A stretch of DNA of 64,000 nt from Lachnospiraceae bacterium MD335 (GTDB taxonomy: Bacteria > Bacillota > Clostridia > Lachnospirales > Lachnospiraceae), in NCBI GenBank assembly GCA_000403335.2, contig KE159628.1, forward strand, positions 940,315 through 1,004,314. The letters run 5' to 3'. Shown in pieces: positions 1 through 7,744 of this stretch. The stretch's first letter is position 1; the number at the start of each line of letters is the position of its first letter. A program made the translations under genes and the position numbers. The notes under the pieces are model-generated. The model made no database searches. It worked only from the letters and a program-made list of their open reading frames with translations, and was not told the origin of the DNA.

Positions 1-1044
1 GGAAAGAGCCAGCAGATAGAAAAAAGCACGCGTGTGAAGGCGCGTGTGAAGGCAAATGCACTTCAGGAGATAATTAACAGTAAGGACAAGGTGCTTATTA
101 TGGGGCATAGACTCTCTGATGCCGATGCGTTTGGCGCAGCGGTCGGGGTTAGCTGTATTGCGCGCACGCTTGGCAAAAAGTGCTATATTGTCATCAACGA
201 TATTACCTCTTCGGTTAAACCCTTGGTAGAGCTTGTCAGAGACAAGAATGCGTATGAGGAGGACTTTATTATAGGAAGCTCGGATGCGCTTGAACTTGCG
301 GACAGCAGTACGGTGCTTGTGGTGGTTGACGTTAACAAGCCAAGCATTACAGAATGTCCTGAGCTGATTAAATCCTGCCGGACCGTGGTGGTGCTTGATC
401 ATCACAGGCAGAGCTCTGAAGTGATTGAAAACGCCACACTGTCGTATGTGGAGCCGTATGCGTCAAGCACATGCGAAATGGTAGCGGAGGTATTGCAGTA
501 TATCTCGGGCGGGAATGTGAAGGTCAAAAGCAACGAGGCGGACTGTATTTACTCCGGAATTATGGTAGATACCAACAACTTTACGGCAAAAACAGGTGTT
601 CGGACTTTTGAGGCGGCAGCATTTTTAAGAAGATGCGGCGCAGATGTGACGAGGGTGCGCAAGATGTTTCGGGACGGCGCGGCGGAGTACAAGGCGAAGG
701 CGGAAACGGTCAGAAATGCCGAAATATACAAAAATGCCTATGCAATGGGCATCTGTCCCACGGAAGGGCTGCAGAGTCCTACGGAAATAGGCGCGCAGGC
801 GGCAAACGAGCTTTTGGGCATCAACGGTATCAAGGCGAGTTTTGTTGCCACGGAATACAACGGGAAGATTTATATTTCCGCAAGGTCAATTGATGAAGTA
901 AACGTGCAGATTATTATGGAGCGTCTCGGCGGCGGCGGTCATATGAACATCGCGGGAGCGCAGCTTCAGGATATGTCGTCTGAGAGGGCGGTCGCGGTTA
1001 TCAAGGATACTGTAAACCAAATGCTTGAGGAGGGCGCAATCTGA
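1..1044 (+). CDS. gdpP: Cyclic-di-AMP phosphodiesterase GdpP, C-terminal part
   Basis: The frame is open from the first base, so this is the 3' part of a longer gene. It encodes the DHH/DHHA1 phosphoesterase half of GdpP, a membrane-bound enzyme that hydrolyses c-di-AMP. Visible motifs are HRLSDADAFG (DHH motif I, about 106-135), LDHHRQ (about 394-411) and the DHHA1 glycine run GGGGHMNIAG (about 928-957). The family's N-terminal membrane segments, PAS and degenerate GGDEF domains would lie upstream of the window. The gene sits just before rplI and dnaB, the usual Firmicute order. Confidence 0.93.
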   Translation, partial: GKSQQIEKSTRVKARVKANALQEIINSKDKVLIMGHRLSDADAFGAAVGVSCIARTLGKKCYIVINDITSSVKPLVELVRDKNAYEEDFIIGSSDALELADSSTVLVVVDVNKPSITECPELIKSCRTVVVLDHHRQSSEVIENATLSYVEPYASSTCEMVAEVLQYISGGNVKVKSNEADCIYSGIMVDTNNFTAKTGVRTFEAAAFLRRCGADVTRVRKMFRDGAAEYKAKAETVRNAEIYKNAYAMGICPTEGLQSPTEIGAQAANELLGINGIKASFVATEYNGKIYISARSIDEVNVQIIMERLGGGGHMNIAGAQLQDMSSERAVAVIKDTVNQMLEEGAI

Positions 1045-1075
1045 CACGTTTAAAAACAGAAAGGACAGCAGTACA

Positions 1076-1522
1076 ATGAAGATAATTTTGTTAGAAGATG
1101 TAAAATCAGTAGGAAAGAAGGGAGAGCTGGTTGAGTTAAAAGAGGGCTATGCCCGCAACTTTATTCTTCCGAAAAAGCTTGGAGTGGAAGCGACAGGCGA
1201 AAATATGAATAATCTGAAGCTCCAAAACCAAAACAAGGAAAAAATTGCAAAAGAGCAGCTTGATGCGGCAAAGGCACTTGCAGAAGAACTGGAAAAGATG
1301 ACGGTAAAGCTTGAAATCAAGGGCGGCGAAGGCGGAAAAACTTTTGGCTCCGTGTCATCCAAGGAGATTGCGAAGGGCGTTTCGGAGCAGTATGGCAAGG
1401 AAATTGACAAGAAGAAGATACAGCTTTCCGACGCGATTAAGACAGAAGGTACGCACGAAGTAACAGTGAAGCTTCATCCGAAGGTGTCGGCAAAGCTGAA
1501 AGTACACGTCACGGCAGTCTAA
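1076..1522 (+). CDS. rplI: 50S ribosomal protein L9
   Basis: 148 aa, the normal length for L9. It begins MKIILLEDVKSVGKKGELV, the conserved N-terminal rRNA-binding domain, followed by the long helix and a C-terminal domain ending in KLHPKVSAKLKVHVTAV. The frame is open further upstream, to 1025 inside the gdpP stop region. The ATG at 1076 is preferred because it gives the canonical N-terminus and follows an AAGGAC ribosome site at 1061. It lies 31 bp after gdpP and 30 bp before dnaB, so the three genes are probably co-transcribed. Confidence 0.97.
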   Translation: MKIILLEDVKSVGKKGELVELKEGYARNFILPKKLGVEATGENMNNLKLQNQNKEKIAKEQLDAAKALAEELEKMTVKLEIKGGEGGKTFGSVSSKEIAKGVSEQYGKEIDKKKIQLSDAIKTEGTHEVTVKLHPKVSAKLKVHVTAV

Positions 1523-1552
1523 GAAAAGCCGTGCAGGAATTGGGGGATTACG

Positions 1553-2890
1553 ATGCCTGAAATGGATGAGGCGGTTTTAAAGAGAGTCCTGCCTCACAGC
1601 ATTGAGGCGGAGCAGTCGGTTATCGGCTCCATGCTTATGGACAAGGAGGCTATCACCATAGCGAGTGAGCAGATAAACGGAGCGGACTTCTATGGAAAAC
1701 AGTACGGTATTCTTTTTGACGCAATGGTTGAGCTTAATGACGAGGGGAAGCCGGTTGACTTGGTGACGCTCCAGCAAAGGCTCAAGGAAAAAAGCGTTCC
1801 GCCGGAGATATACAGTTTGGAATACATAAGGGATGTTATGGCGGCAGTGCCGACGTCGGCAAATGTAAAATATTACGCCAAAATTGTGGCGGAGAAATCC
1901 GTTCTGCGCAAGCTTATCCGGGTGAACGAGGAGATTGCAAACAGTTGTTATGCACAAAATGATACACTGGAAGCAATTCTTGAGACATCCGAGAAAAATA
2001 TTTTTGACATTGTGCAGAACCGCAATAACGGCGATTTCGTGCCAATCCGGCAGGTCGTTATGAACGCGATGAACATGATTGAGGAGGCATCTAGACATCA
2101 TGGAGCAGTCACGGGTATTGCAACGGGATTTCTTGATTTGGATTACAAGACTGCCGGAATGCAGCCGTCGGATTTAATCCTTGTGGCGGCGCGCCCTTCT
2201 ATGGGAAAAACGGCGTTTGTCTTAAACATTGCGCAGCATGTGGCATTTCATGAGGACAAGGCAGTTGCAATTTTTTCACTGGAAATGTCGAAGGAACAGC
2301 TTGTGAACCGCTTGCTCTCACTAGAGTCAAAGGTTAATTCGCAGGCAATCCGTACGGGAAACATGAAGGATGACGAGTGGGAGCGTCTGATTGAGGGCGC
2401 GGATGTCATCGGAAAGTCAAAGCTTTTGATTGACGATACGCCGGGAATTAGTTTCGGTGAGCTGCGTTCTAAGTGCCGGAAATTCAAATTGGAGTACAAT
2501 TTGGAAATGATTATTATCGATTATCTGCAATTGATGACCGGCTCGGGAAAAAACGAGTCAAGACAGCAGGAAATTTCGGATATTTCAAGGTCGTTAAAGG
2601 CGCTGGCGCGTGAACTGCATGTGCCTGTTATAGCGCTGTCACAGCTTTCAAGAGCCGTGGAGCAGCGCCCTGACCATCGTCCGATGCTTTCGGATCTTCG
2701 AGAGTCGGGAGCGATTGAACAGGATGCCGATGTGGTGATGTTTATTTACCGTGACGATTATTACAATAAAGATACCGAGCGGAAAAATGTGGCGGAAATT
2801 ATCATTGCCAAGCAGAGAAACGGTGCAATCGGCACAATCAATTTGGCGTGGCTGCCGGATTATACACAGTTTGCAAATCTTGCAAAATAA
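1553..2890 (+). CDS. dnaB: Replicative DNA helicase DnaB
   Basis: 445 aa, typical of DnaB (DnaC in B. subtilis). This hexameric helicase unwinds DNA at the fork. The N-terminal DnaB domain starts LPHSIEAEQSVIGSMLMD. The RecA-like core has Walker A ARPSMGKTAF near residue 215, Walker B IIIDYLQLM near 325, and the conserved SQLSRAVEQRPDHRP and SDLRESGAIEQDAD motifs. It is the last gene before a hairpin terminator at 3006-3038, closing the gdpP-rplI-dnaB transcript. Confidence 0.97.
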   Translation: MPEMDEAVLKRVLPHSIEAEQSVIGSMLMDKEAITIASEQINGADFYGKQYGILFDAMVELNDEGKPVDLVTLQQRLKEKSVPPEIYSLEYIRDVMAAVPTSANVKYYAKIVAEKSVLRKLIRVNEEIANSCYAQNDTLEAILETSEKNIFDIVQNRNNGDFVPIRQVVMNAMNMIEEASRHHGAVTGIATGFLDLDYKTAGMQPSDLILVAARPSMGKTAFVLNIAQHVAFHEDKAVAIFSLEMSKEQLVNRLLSLESKVNSQAIRTGNMKDDEWERLIEGADVIGKSKLLIDDTPGISFGELRSKCRKFKLEYNLEMIIIDYLQLMTGSGKNESRQQEISDISRSLKALARELHVPVIALSQLSRAVEQRPDHRPMLSDLRESGAIEQDADVVMFIYRDDYYNKDTERKNVAEIIIAKQRNGAIGTINLAWLPDYTQFANLAK

Positions 2891-3005
2891 AAACATTAAG
2901 AAATACGAAATGCTGCAAAATACGCAGCATAAGAGTTTCTAAATGTTTAGAAAAACGCAAAGGACAGCGTTTTTCACAGATAAGAATAAAATTATAGACT
3001 ACGAA

Positions 3006-3038
3006 AGAGGACATGAACATGGGACATGCCCTCTTTTT
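3006..3038 (+). terminator. Intrinsic terminator after dnaB
   Basis: A 10-bp stem (3006-3015 with 3025-3034, one mismatch) around a 9-nt loop is followed by TTTTT. It lies 115 bp past the dnaB stop and just before the ribosome site of the next gene. Confidence 0.75.
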
Positions 3039-3061
3039 ATATTTTAGAAAGGAGAGTCAGA

Positions 3062-3895
3062 ATGGTAAAAGAAACATATTTAATTAATGAGGCTGCAAAA
3101 GAGGTTCATGTAGAGGCGCATGTACTGAGATACTGGGAAGAGGAGCTGGAGCTGCCGATTAAGCGGAATCCGCAGGGGCACAGGATTTATACACAGGAGG
3201 ATATTGAACGGTTTGTGAAAATCAAGAGCTTAAAGGATAAAGGGCTGCAGCTAAAAGCAGTTAAAACAGTTTTGTCGGACAATCCCTTTGCACAGAAGCA
3301 GCTCACCAAGATTTCAAAGCCGGCGGCAGAAACCGCGGAGAAGGAACATGATGAGGATTATTACGATAAGCCTGGTCATGATGCGTCTGACAATGATAAT
3401 TCACATCATAAGAAGAATATGATAGAGATTAAATCCATTAAGTCGATTATGAAGCCGAAAAATGAGATTTCGGAGGTGAAGGTGACACAGGAAGAGCAGA
3501 CCGAGCGGCTGCAGTATTTATTCCAAAAGCTTGTTAAAGAAGCCGTGGCGGCGAATAATGAGGAGATGATTGGAAAGATTGTGGAGCGTATTTCCGAAAG
3601 TGTCAAGGGTGATGTCTGCAAGGAGCTTGATTATCAGTTCCGGCTTATGGAGGAGCGTGACGACGAGCGTGAAACGAGCAGGATGTCGGAGGAGGACAGG
3701 CGCAACGAGGAGTATTATAAACGGATAGACGAGCTTTTAAGGCAGTATAGGGGAAAGGGCAGATTTGCAAAAAACGCAAAGAAAGAAAAGGAGGATAAGA
3801 CAATTAACTTTCCGCTTGCAAATAAGGAGAAAGAGCCTAAGGCAAAAAAGGAGTTTCGGCTGTTTAAGAAGACGCCTGAGGCAAAGTTCCAATAA
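3062..3895 (+). CDS. MerR-family-like DNA-binding regulator with a long charged C-terminal region
   Basis: 277 aa from the ATG at 3062, which follows AAAGGAGAG; an in-frame ATG 36 bp upstream lies inside the terminator. Residues 1-75 form a MerR-type winged helix-turn-helix (INEAAKEVHVEAHVLRYWEEEL, HRIYTQEDIERF) with the RYWE motif of this helix-turn-helix class. The remaining 200 residues are highly charged and predicted helical (EERDDERETSRMSEEDRR), unlike the short coiled coil of classical MerR. The DNA target and ligand are unknown. It is monocistronic, flanked by terminators on both sides. Confidence 0.8.
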   Translation: MVKETYLINEAAKEVHVEAHVLRYWEEELELPIKRNPQGHRIYTQEDIERFVKIKSLKDKGLQLKAVKTVLSDNPFAQKQLTKISKPAAETAEKEHDEDYYDKPGHDASDNDNSHHKKNMIEIKSIKSIMKPKNEISEVKVTQEEQTERLQYLFQKLVKEAVAANNEEMIGKIVERISESVKGDVCKELDYQFRLMEERDDERETSRMSEEDRRNEEYYKRIDELLRQYRGKGRFAKNAKKEKEDKTINFPLANKEKEPKAKKEFRLFKKTPEAKFQ

Positions 3896-3926
3896 GTTGA
3901 CAATATGTTTCGACAGTACATAAAAA

Positions 3927-3961
3927 GACCGCACGGATACGATGAAACGTGTGGTCCTTTT
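3927..3961 (+). terminator. Intrinsic terminator after the MerR-like gene
   Basis: GACCGCACG (3927-3935) pairs with CGTGTGGTC (3948-3956, one wobble) and CCTTTT follows, 30 bp after the stop codon. Confidence 0.75.
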
Positions 3962-4092
3962 ATGCACACGGGCACCCAAAGGAAATATGTCATCAAACCG
4001 ATAAATCGGTTCTCTGACGGGTGTCCGGCGCGACGAGTAGGGAAGATAAATCTTCTCTACTCGATTATTTCACAATATGTTTTTGAATCTGA

Positions 4093-4263
4093 TTATGCCT
4101 GAGAGATTGAGCCTGTCGGGCAAGCGCCTGCGCAAGAACCGCAATCAATGCACTTATCTGCGTCGATTTCGAACTTACCGTCACCCATGCTGATTGCGCC
4201 AACCGGGCACTGAGCCTCACATGCTCCACAGCAAACACATGCATCTGAAATTACGTATGCCAT
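4093..4263 (-). CDS. 2[4Fe-4S] ferredoxin
   Basis: A 56-aa clostridial-type ferredoxin. Two cysteine clusters are visible, CVCCGACEAQCP and CIDCGSCAGACP, each binding a [4Fe-4S] cubane, with the family's internal pseudo-twofold repeat. The start follows AAGGAGG at good spacing. It is an electron carrier for enzymes such as hydrogenase and pyruvate:ferredoxin oxidoreductase. It lies downstream of pflA on the same strand but has its own 229-bp leader, which contains two hairpins (4309-4378) and an 18-bp palindrome (4399-4416), so separate control is likely. Confidence 0.95.
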   Translation of the reverse strand: MAYVISDACVCCGACEAQCPVGAISMGDGKFEIDADKCIDCGSCAGACPTGSISQA

Positions 4264-4308
4264 AATAAATTCCTCCTTATATTATATTAATCCTATACGC
4301 TGTATACA

Positions 4309-4378
4309 GCCTGCAAATTTGGGCATCACCACAAATTTGCCGTTTGAAAAAAACTGTCGTATATAGTCTTTTCAAACG
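4309..4378 (-). repeat. Two-hairpin leader element, copy at the ferredoxin gene
   Basis: In gene orientation, a perfect 10-bp stem (4369-4378 with 4341-4350) is followed at once by a perfect 9-bp stem (GCAAATTTG with CAAATTTGC, 4332-4340 and 4313-4321) and a GCAGGC tail. The second hairpin matches copies before the histidine kinase, the GT-C-like gene, the transketolase gene and others (see findings). Confidence 0.65.
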
Positions 4379-4398
4379 AATCACACAAGAAACTTACA

Positions 4399-4416
4399 TT
4401 GACAAATACTTGTCAA
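4399..4416. promoter_or_regulatory. Perfect 7-4-7 palindrome, possible redox-type operator
   Basis: On the minus strand it reads TTGACAAGTATTTGTCAA: 7-bp arms around 4 bp. The geometry resembles Rex-family operators (TTGTnAA-N4-TTnACAA) but the sequence is not a perfect fit. The left arm doubles as a possible -35 (TTGACA) for the ferredoxin gene. Confidence 0.4.
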
Positions 4417-4492
4417 CACAGATATTGTAATATAAAACACCTTGAAATACAAGGAGAAATCATAAAAATTTTACTTGTTAAAATATTGGCAA

Positions 4493-5251
4493 TCAGTTTA
4501 CAGGGATACCGCGGCGCTCCTTGATACCGTCAAGAATATACTGCTTTAGTTCGGGAACTTTTCCCTTGTCCATATCGGGAACACCCTCAAGACGGTACTC
4601 CATGCCAAGCTCCTTGTATTTTTTCTTGCCCATTGTATGGTACGGAAGAACATCCAATGCTTTGAGATTTTTCAGACCGCCGATAAAGACGCCAAGCCTG
4701 TGCAGATCATCAGGATTGTCGGTAATACCGGGAACGACCACATGGCGTATCCACATTTCCACGCCTTTTTTGTCAAGATACTCTGCAAACGCAAGAATGC
4801 CTTCGTTTGGCTGTTTTACAAGCTCCTTGTGTTTTTCGGGATCAATGTGCTTGATGTCGAGCATTACAAGATTTGTCACTTCACACAGCTTGTCAAGCTT
4901 TGCAAGCCATTCGGGATTGTTGTTCGGCTTGTAGGCAATGCCCGAAGTATCGAGACAGGTGTGAATGCCGCGCGCGCGCGCTTTTGTGAAAAGGTCAAGC
5001 AAAAAGTCAATCTGCATCAGCGGTTCTCCGCCCGTGACCGTAATGCCGCCTTCGCGGTAAAAAGGCTTATTGCGCTCATAATTTTCAAGGATTTCTTCCG
5101 GCTCCATAAGCGTTCCGCCGTTCATTTCCCAAGTGTCCGGATTGTGGCAGTACGCGCAGCGCATGGGGCATCCCTGCACAAAGACAACGTAACGCACGCC
5201 CGGCCCGTCAACGGTTCCAAAAGATTCCAGTGAATGTATTTTTCCTTTCAT
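4493..5251 (-). CDS. pflA: Pyruvate formate-lyase-activating enzyme
   Basis: 252 aa. This radical SAM enzyme installs the glycyl radical on pyruvate formate-lyase. It carries the CX3CX2C cluster motif (CPMRCAYC) near residue 30, the GGEP motif (TVTGGEPLMQ) and the family start MKGKIHSLESFGTVDGPGVR. The ATG at 5251 follows GGAGG at normal spacing; the frame stays open 81 bp upstream, through a promoter palindrome. No pflB is adjacent. The coding strand contains an alternating (CG) run near 4968-4981. Promoter: extended -10 TGGTATAAT at 5297-5289. Confidence 0.95.
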   Translation of the reverse strand: MKGKIHSLESFGTVDGPGVRYVVFVQGCPMRCAYCHNPDTWEMNGGTLMEPEEILENYERNKPFYREGGITVTGGEPLMQIDFLLDLFTKARARGIHTCLDTSGIAYKPNNNPEWLAKLDKLCEVTNLVMLDIKHIDPEKHKELVKQPNEGILAFAEYLDKKGVEMWIRHVVVPGITDNPDDLHRLGVFIGGLKNLKALDVLPYHTMGKKKYKELGMEYRLEGVPDMDKGKVPELKQYILDGIKERRGIPVN

Positions 5252-5288
5252 ATCAATAACCTCCATTTTGACTTTTAAGAATATATAT

Positions 5289-5356
5289 ATTATACCATGT
5301 CTTTCAGACATGGTACGCTTCGCGATGCACACTCGCTTCGCTCGGCGCGGGTATAA
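5289..5356 (-). promoter_or_regulatory. Palindrome-associated promoter of pflA
   Basis: A perfect 10-bp inverted repeat with a 3-nt loop (5293-5315) runs directly into an extended -10, TGGTATAAT (minus strand, 5297-5289), 38 bp before the pflA start. A GC-rich stretch (5316-5350) precedes it. The plan (GC-rich part, CCAT...ATGG palindrome, TATAAT) is the same as in each 68-bp unit at 10755-10959. Confidence 0.55.
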
Positions 5357-5494
5357 TATCTAATGCTATTATATCCTAAATTGCAATAAAAACGATAGAA
5401 AATATAAAAAATCCGAATGTTTAAAAAGGAGACACATTCCGTCCCCTTTCTAAAACCTGTAATTGTCCAATATTCAATTTAAAATATCGCCGGT

Positions 5495-6391
5495 CTAATT
5501 TGCCATGATTTCATCAATATTAGCAATGATGCTCTGAAGGGTCTTGGTGATGTCGGTATCAATCTGATACTGAATCAGTTCGCTTAAAATGCGTTTTGCC
5601 TTGATGGTATCGTATGTCTCAAGCGCATTGAATGCTTCCTGAAGCTGCTCGCCCCAACGCTTGTACGTCATCGGACTATCTCCCTTATAAGAAGGATTTT
5701 CGAGTCCTAAGGAATTGAGATATTCAAAAAAAATACCGTATGCTTCGTCAAGCTCAAAGGAGAGTTTTTCCCAATTTGCGCGAACAACGTCTAAACTGCC
5801 CGCGTAGGCTTCTATTTCATGGAAAAAGGCAGTGTCCGTAAGATTGGAGATACCAAGCTCGTTTGCCTTCACTCTTAAGGCATGTGCCTTGCTGCCGTAT
5901 TGAAACAGCGTTTCAGGCTGCATTAAGTCGAAAAGGTCGTCCTCAAGTTCATCGCTTTCTCCTAAAAATGAAAGAACAAGCTGGTTGTAGGCATCAACAT
6001 TTCCGTCGATGCGTTTTAAGGCATTGTCTACGTCAATTCCGTTTTTTGCCAAATAACGCATTCGAATGTGGCAGTCGCTTAAAAAAGTATCAGGAAATTC
6101 CTGCTGCAGAGTATCGATGACTTTCTTTGCATGAAATGCCATAACGGAGATCTGCTGTTTTTTGGCAAAGGTTCCTGCTTTTCTGTGATAATAGAAGACC
6201 ACAAGAATTAGTGCAACGGCAGAAGGGATAATCCCCAAAAGCGCCCAAAGAACCTGCAAAGGAAGCACGCCTGCGGCACATGAAACACCGATAATGAGTG
6301 ACATGCCTGTCAAAAAGCTAAGCCAAACAAGAGCGGATTTGTTCACAAGCTGCCTGATTTCTTCCAATATTCGGTTGTAATTGTACTCCAT
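5495..6391 (-). CDS. Membrane protein with a degenerate histidine-phosphotransfer (Hpt)-like region
   Basis: 298 aa. Two adjacent transmembrane segments lie near residues 20-65 (WLSFLTGMSLIIGVSCAAG and LWALLGIIPSAVALILVVFYY), followed by a cytoplasmic helical part. Residues about 115-200 resemble an Hpt domain: GIDVDNALKRIDGNVDAYNQLV, then AHALRVKANELG where the usual motif is AHxLKGxxxxxG. The phospho-accepting histidine position is kept but KG is replaced by RV. No partner kinase or regulator is adjacent. The start follows GGAGGG. Fold assignment is by motif reading only; function unknown. Confidence 0.6.
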   Translation of the reverse strand: MEYNYNRILEEIRQLVNKSALVWLSFLTGMSLIIGVSCAAGVLPLQVLWALLGIIPSAVALILVVFYYHRKAGTFAKKQQISVMAFHAKKVIDTLQQEFPDTFLSDCHIRMRYLAKNGIDVDNALKRIDGNVDAYNQLVLSFLGESDELEDDLFDLMQPETLFQYGSKAHALRVKANELGISNLTDTAFFHEIEAYAGSLDVVRANWEKLSFELDEAYGIFFEYLNSLGLENPSYKGDSPMTYKRWGEQLQEAFNALETYDTIKAKRILSELIQYQIDTDITKTLQSIIANIDEIMAN

Positions 6392-6448
6392 TATATCCCT
6401 CCGGTAGAAAAATTATGCTGTCATTTTCCTTCATCAATAGCCCTTATT

Positions 6449-6480
6449 CTTGCCGATTAAAAAATCTTTGATTTTTCAAT
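6449..6480 (-). repeat. Partial copy of the two-hairpin leader (first hairpin)
   Basis: The hairpin with loop AAA (stem TTGAAAAATC on the minus strand) is almost identical to the one before the histidine kinase gene at 40940-40964. It is followed by GGCAAGAATAAGGGC in place of a well-formed second hairpin. It lies about 60 bp upstream of the Hpt-like gene. Confidence 0.45.
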
Positions 6481-6599
6481 CTATACTCCCTAAATAACTC
6501 CGATAGAACTATCTTACCACACTTTGTTCGCGGATAAAAGTCTAAATTTGTGTTCAGACAAAAGTGAAACGGGTTTGTAAGTTCTTATGTAACTGGAAT

Positions 6600-6615
6600 C
6601 TTTAGTGTACTAAAG
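6600..6615. promoter_or_regulatory. Palindrome CTTTAGTGTACTAAAG
   Basis: Perfect 7-bp arms around a 2-bp centre in the 290-bp gap between folT and the Hpt-like gene. It looks like a dimeric-repressor operator; no regulator can be named. Confidence 0.3.
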
Positions 6616-6681
6616 CGGGTGTGGATAAAATGGAAAAACACAAGATGTTGTGGTTTGGTTATCCACAAGAGTGGGGACAAA

Positions 6682-7239
6682 TCACTCGTGTTTTGTGTGA
6701 ATCAGTGTGGGAATTTTTTTCAGCATTGTCAGTGCGAAAAACAAAATCATTGTGTCAAGCGGAAGCATAACCGCATTTTTGATAATCCGTGCGGGAAGAA
6801 GGACAAAAAACCCTTTTCCGTAGAGCATGGAAATCCAAAGCGTGTTGAAAAAGCAGTTGACAATCAGCTTGGTAATCAGCTCGGCAAGGGCAATGCGCCA
6901 CAGTTTTACGGGTTTTTTATACAGAAAAGAACCGTAAATTACACTTGCGAGCATCGCGTCAAACGTAAAGCCGAAGAAAAACGGACCGCTTGGTTTAACC
7001 AGATATTTCAGGATGTCAAGCATCCCGCCGAAAATCGAGCCGACAATCGGACCGAACAGAAACTCAATGATGCGGTTTGGAATACCGGAAAAGCCGATGC
7101 GGATGTAGGGACCGACTTCAATGCTTGCCACGTAACTCAGTACGACGGCGAGCGCTGCCATAAGTCCGCAGATGACAAGGTTTTGGGTAATTTTGAGCTG
7201 GTTAATAGAATCGAGATAGAACTGTTTGATTTTTTGCAT
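6682..7239 (-). CDS. folT: Folate-specific ECF transporter S component
   Basis: 185 aa, about six hydrophobic segments, the size of ECF S components. It binds the vitamin in the membrane and works with shared EcfA/EcfT modules, which are not in this window. The N-terminal KITQNLVICGLMAALAVVLSYV and the central IRIGFSGIPNRIIEFLFGPIVGSIFGG pattern fit the FolT-type subgroup ("folate family ECF transporter S component"). The substrate call is strengthened by an upstream THF riboswitch at 7291-7385. The start follows TGGAGG. The C-terminus (TLIHTKHE) is short and hydrophilic. Confidence 0.88.
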   Translation of the reverse strand: MQKIKQFYLDSINQLKITQNLVICGLMAALAVVLSYVASIEVGPYIRIGFSGIPNRIIEFLFGPIVGSIFGGMLDILKYLVKPSGPFFFGFTFDAMLASVIYGSFLYKKPVKLWRIALAELITKLIVNCFFNTLWISMLYGKGFFVLLPARIIKNAVMLPLDTMILFFALTMLKKIPTLIHTKHE

Positions 7240-7290
7240 AAAAAAACGCCTCCACTAATGCAGCGAGACCGAAAACTACACAAAAATATG

Positions 7291-7385
7291 TAGCAGCGGG
7301 ATGCGAACCTCGTACCGCAAAGCCCCAGAGGGCTTTTTCGTCCCTGTGACAACTCCCTGTTCACAAGGCACTTAAGGAACTGCTA
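7291..7385 (-). promoter_or_regulatory. THF (tetrahydrofolate) riboswitch upstream of folT
   Basis: Read on the minus strand. P1 is TAGCAG (7385-7380) pairing with CTGCTA (7296-7291). Between them are TTAAGTG, a hairpin whose loop carries GGGA, the conserved ACGAA, a stable AAGCCC...GGGCTT hairpin, and TTCGCATCCCGCTGCT. TTAAGTG, ACGAA and GCATCCCGC are in the order of the known THF riboswitch, and GGGA can pair with TCCC for the pseudoknot. It ends about 50 nt before the folT start. The 5' strand of P1 also belongs to the long hairpin at 7366-7531. Confidence 0.85.
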
Positions 7386-7531
7386 ACAAAGAACTTATAA
7401 CAATGACTTGTATAAATATTCACCTACGGCATCAGACAATCTTGGCGTAGCCCGCTACGACTGCGATTGTCTTCTTTGTAGTTGAACATTTATACTGTGT
7501 CCTTGTCACAAGTTATTTGCTAACAGTGCCT
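7366..7531. repeat. 166-bp imperfect hairpin element, copy 1
   Basis: Terminal AGGCACT (7366-7372) pairs with AGTGCCT (7525-7531), and the two halves pair with interruptions all the way to an apical CGTAGC-CC-GCTACG. The apex followed by ACTGCG resembles the element at 26815-26982, which has nearly the same length. No coding potential seen. The left end overlaps the 5' strand of the THF riboswitch. Confidence 0.55.
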
Positions 7532-7744
7532 AACGCACGCGATTCTACTCTGCATGAAATATGTTTACATAATGGGTTACAAAAGAAACTATACAATAAT
7601 TTGAAACGTTTGTAAACAGGTAATTTGGAAAAAAGACAAATTTTCAAAATTAGGTTGCGCGAACTGACGTTTGCGTGATATGATGTTATTGACTAAAAAA
7701 CGATTGTTAAGGCAGAGTGTCAATAAGGAAGAGGGAACAAAAGA

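Noticed and set aside
4637..5233. 198-codon plus-strand frame opposite pflA
   Set aside because: pflA motifs are unambiguous on the minus strand; the antisense frame is a by-product of codon bias.
6619..7293. 224-codon open frame on the plus strand opposite folT and its leader
   Set aside because: It mirrors a recognisable ECF transporter and part of the leader next to the riboswitch, has no ribosome site, and its product is a charged low-complexity string.
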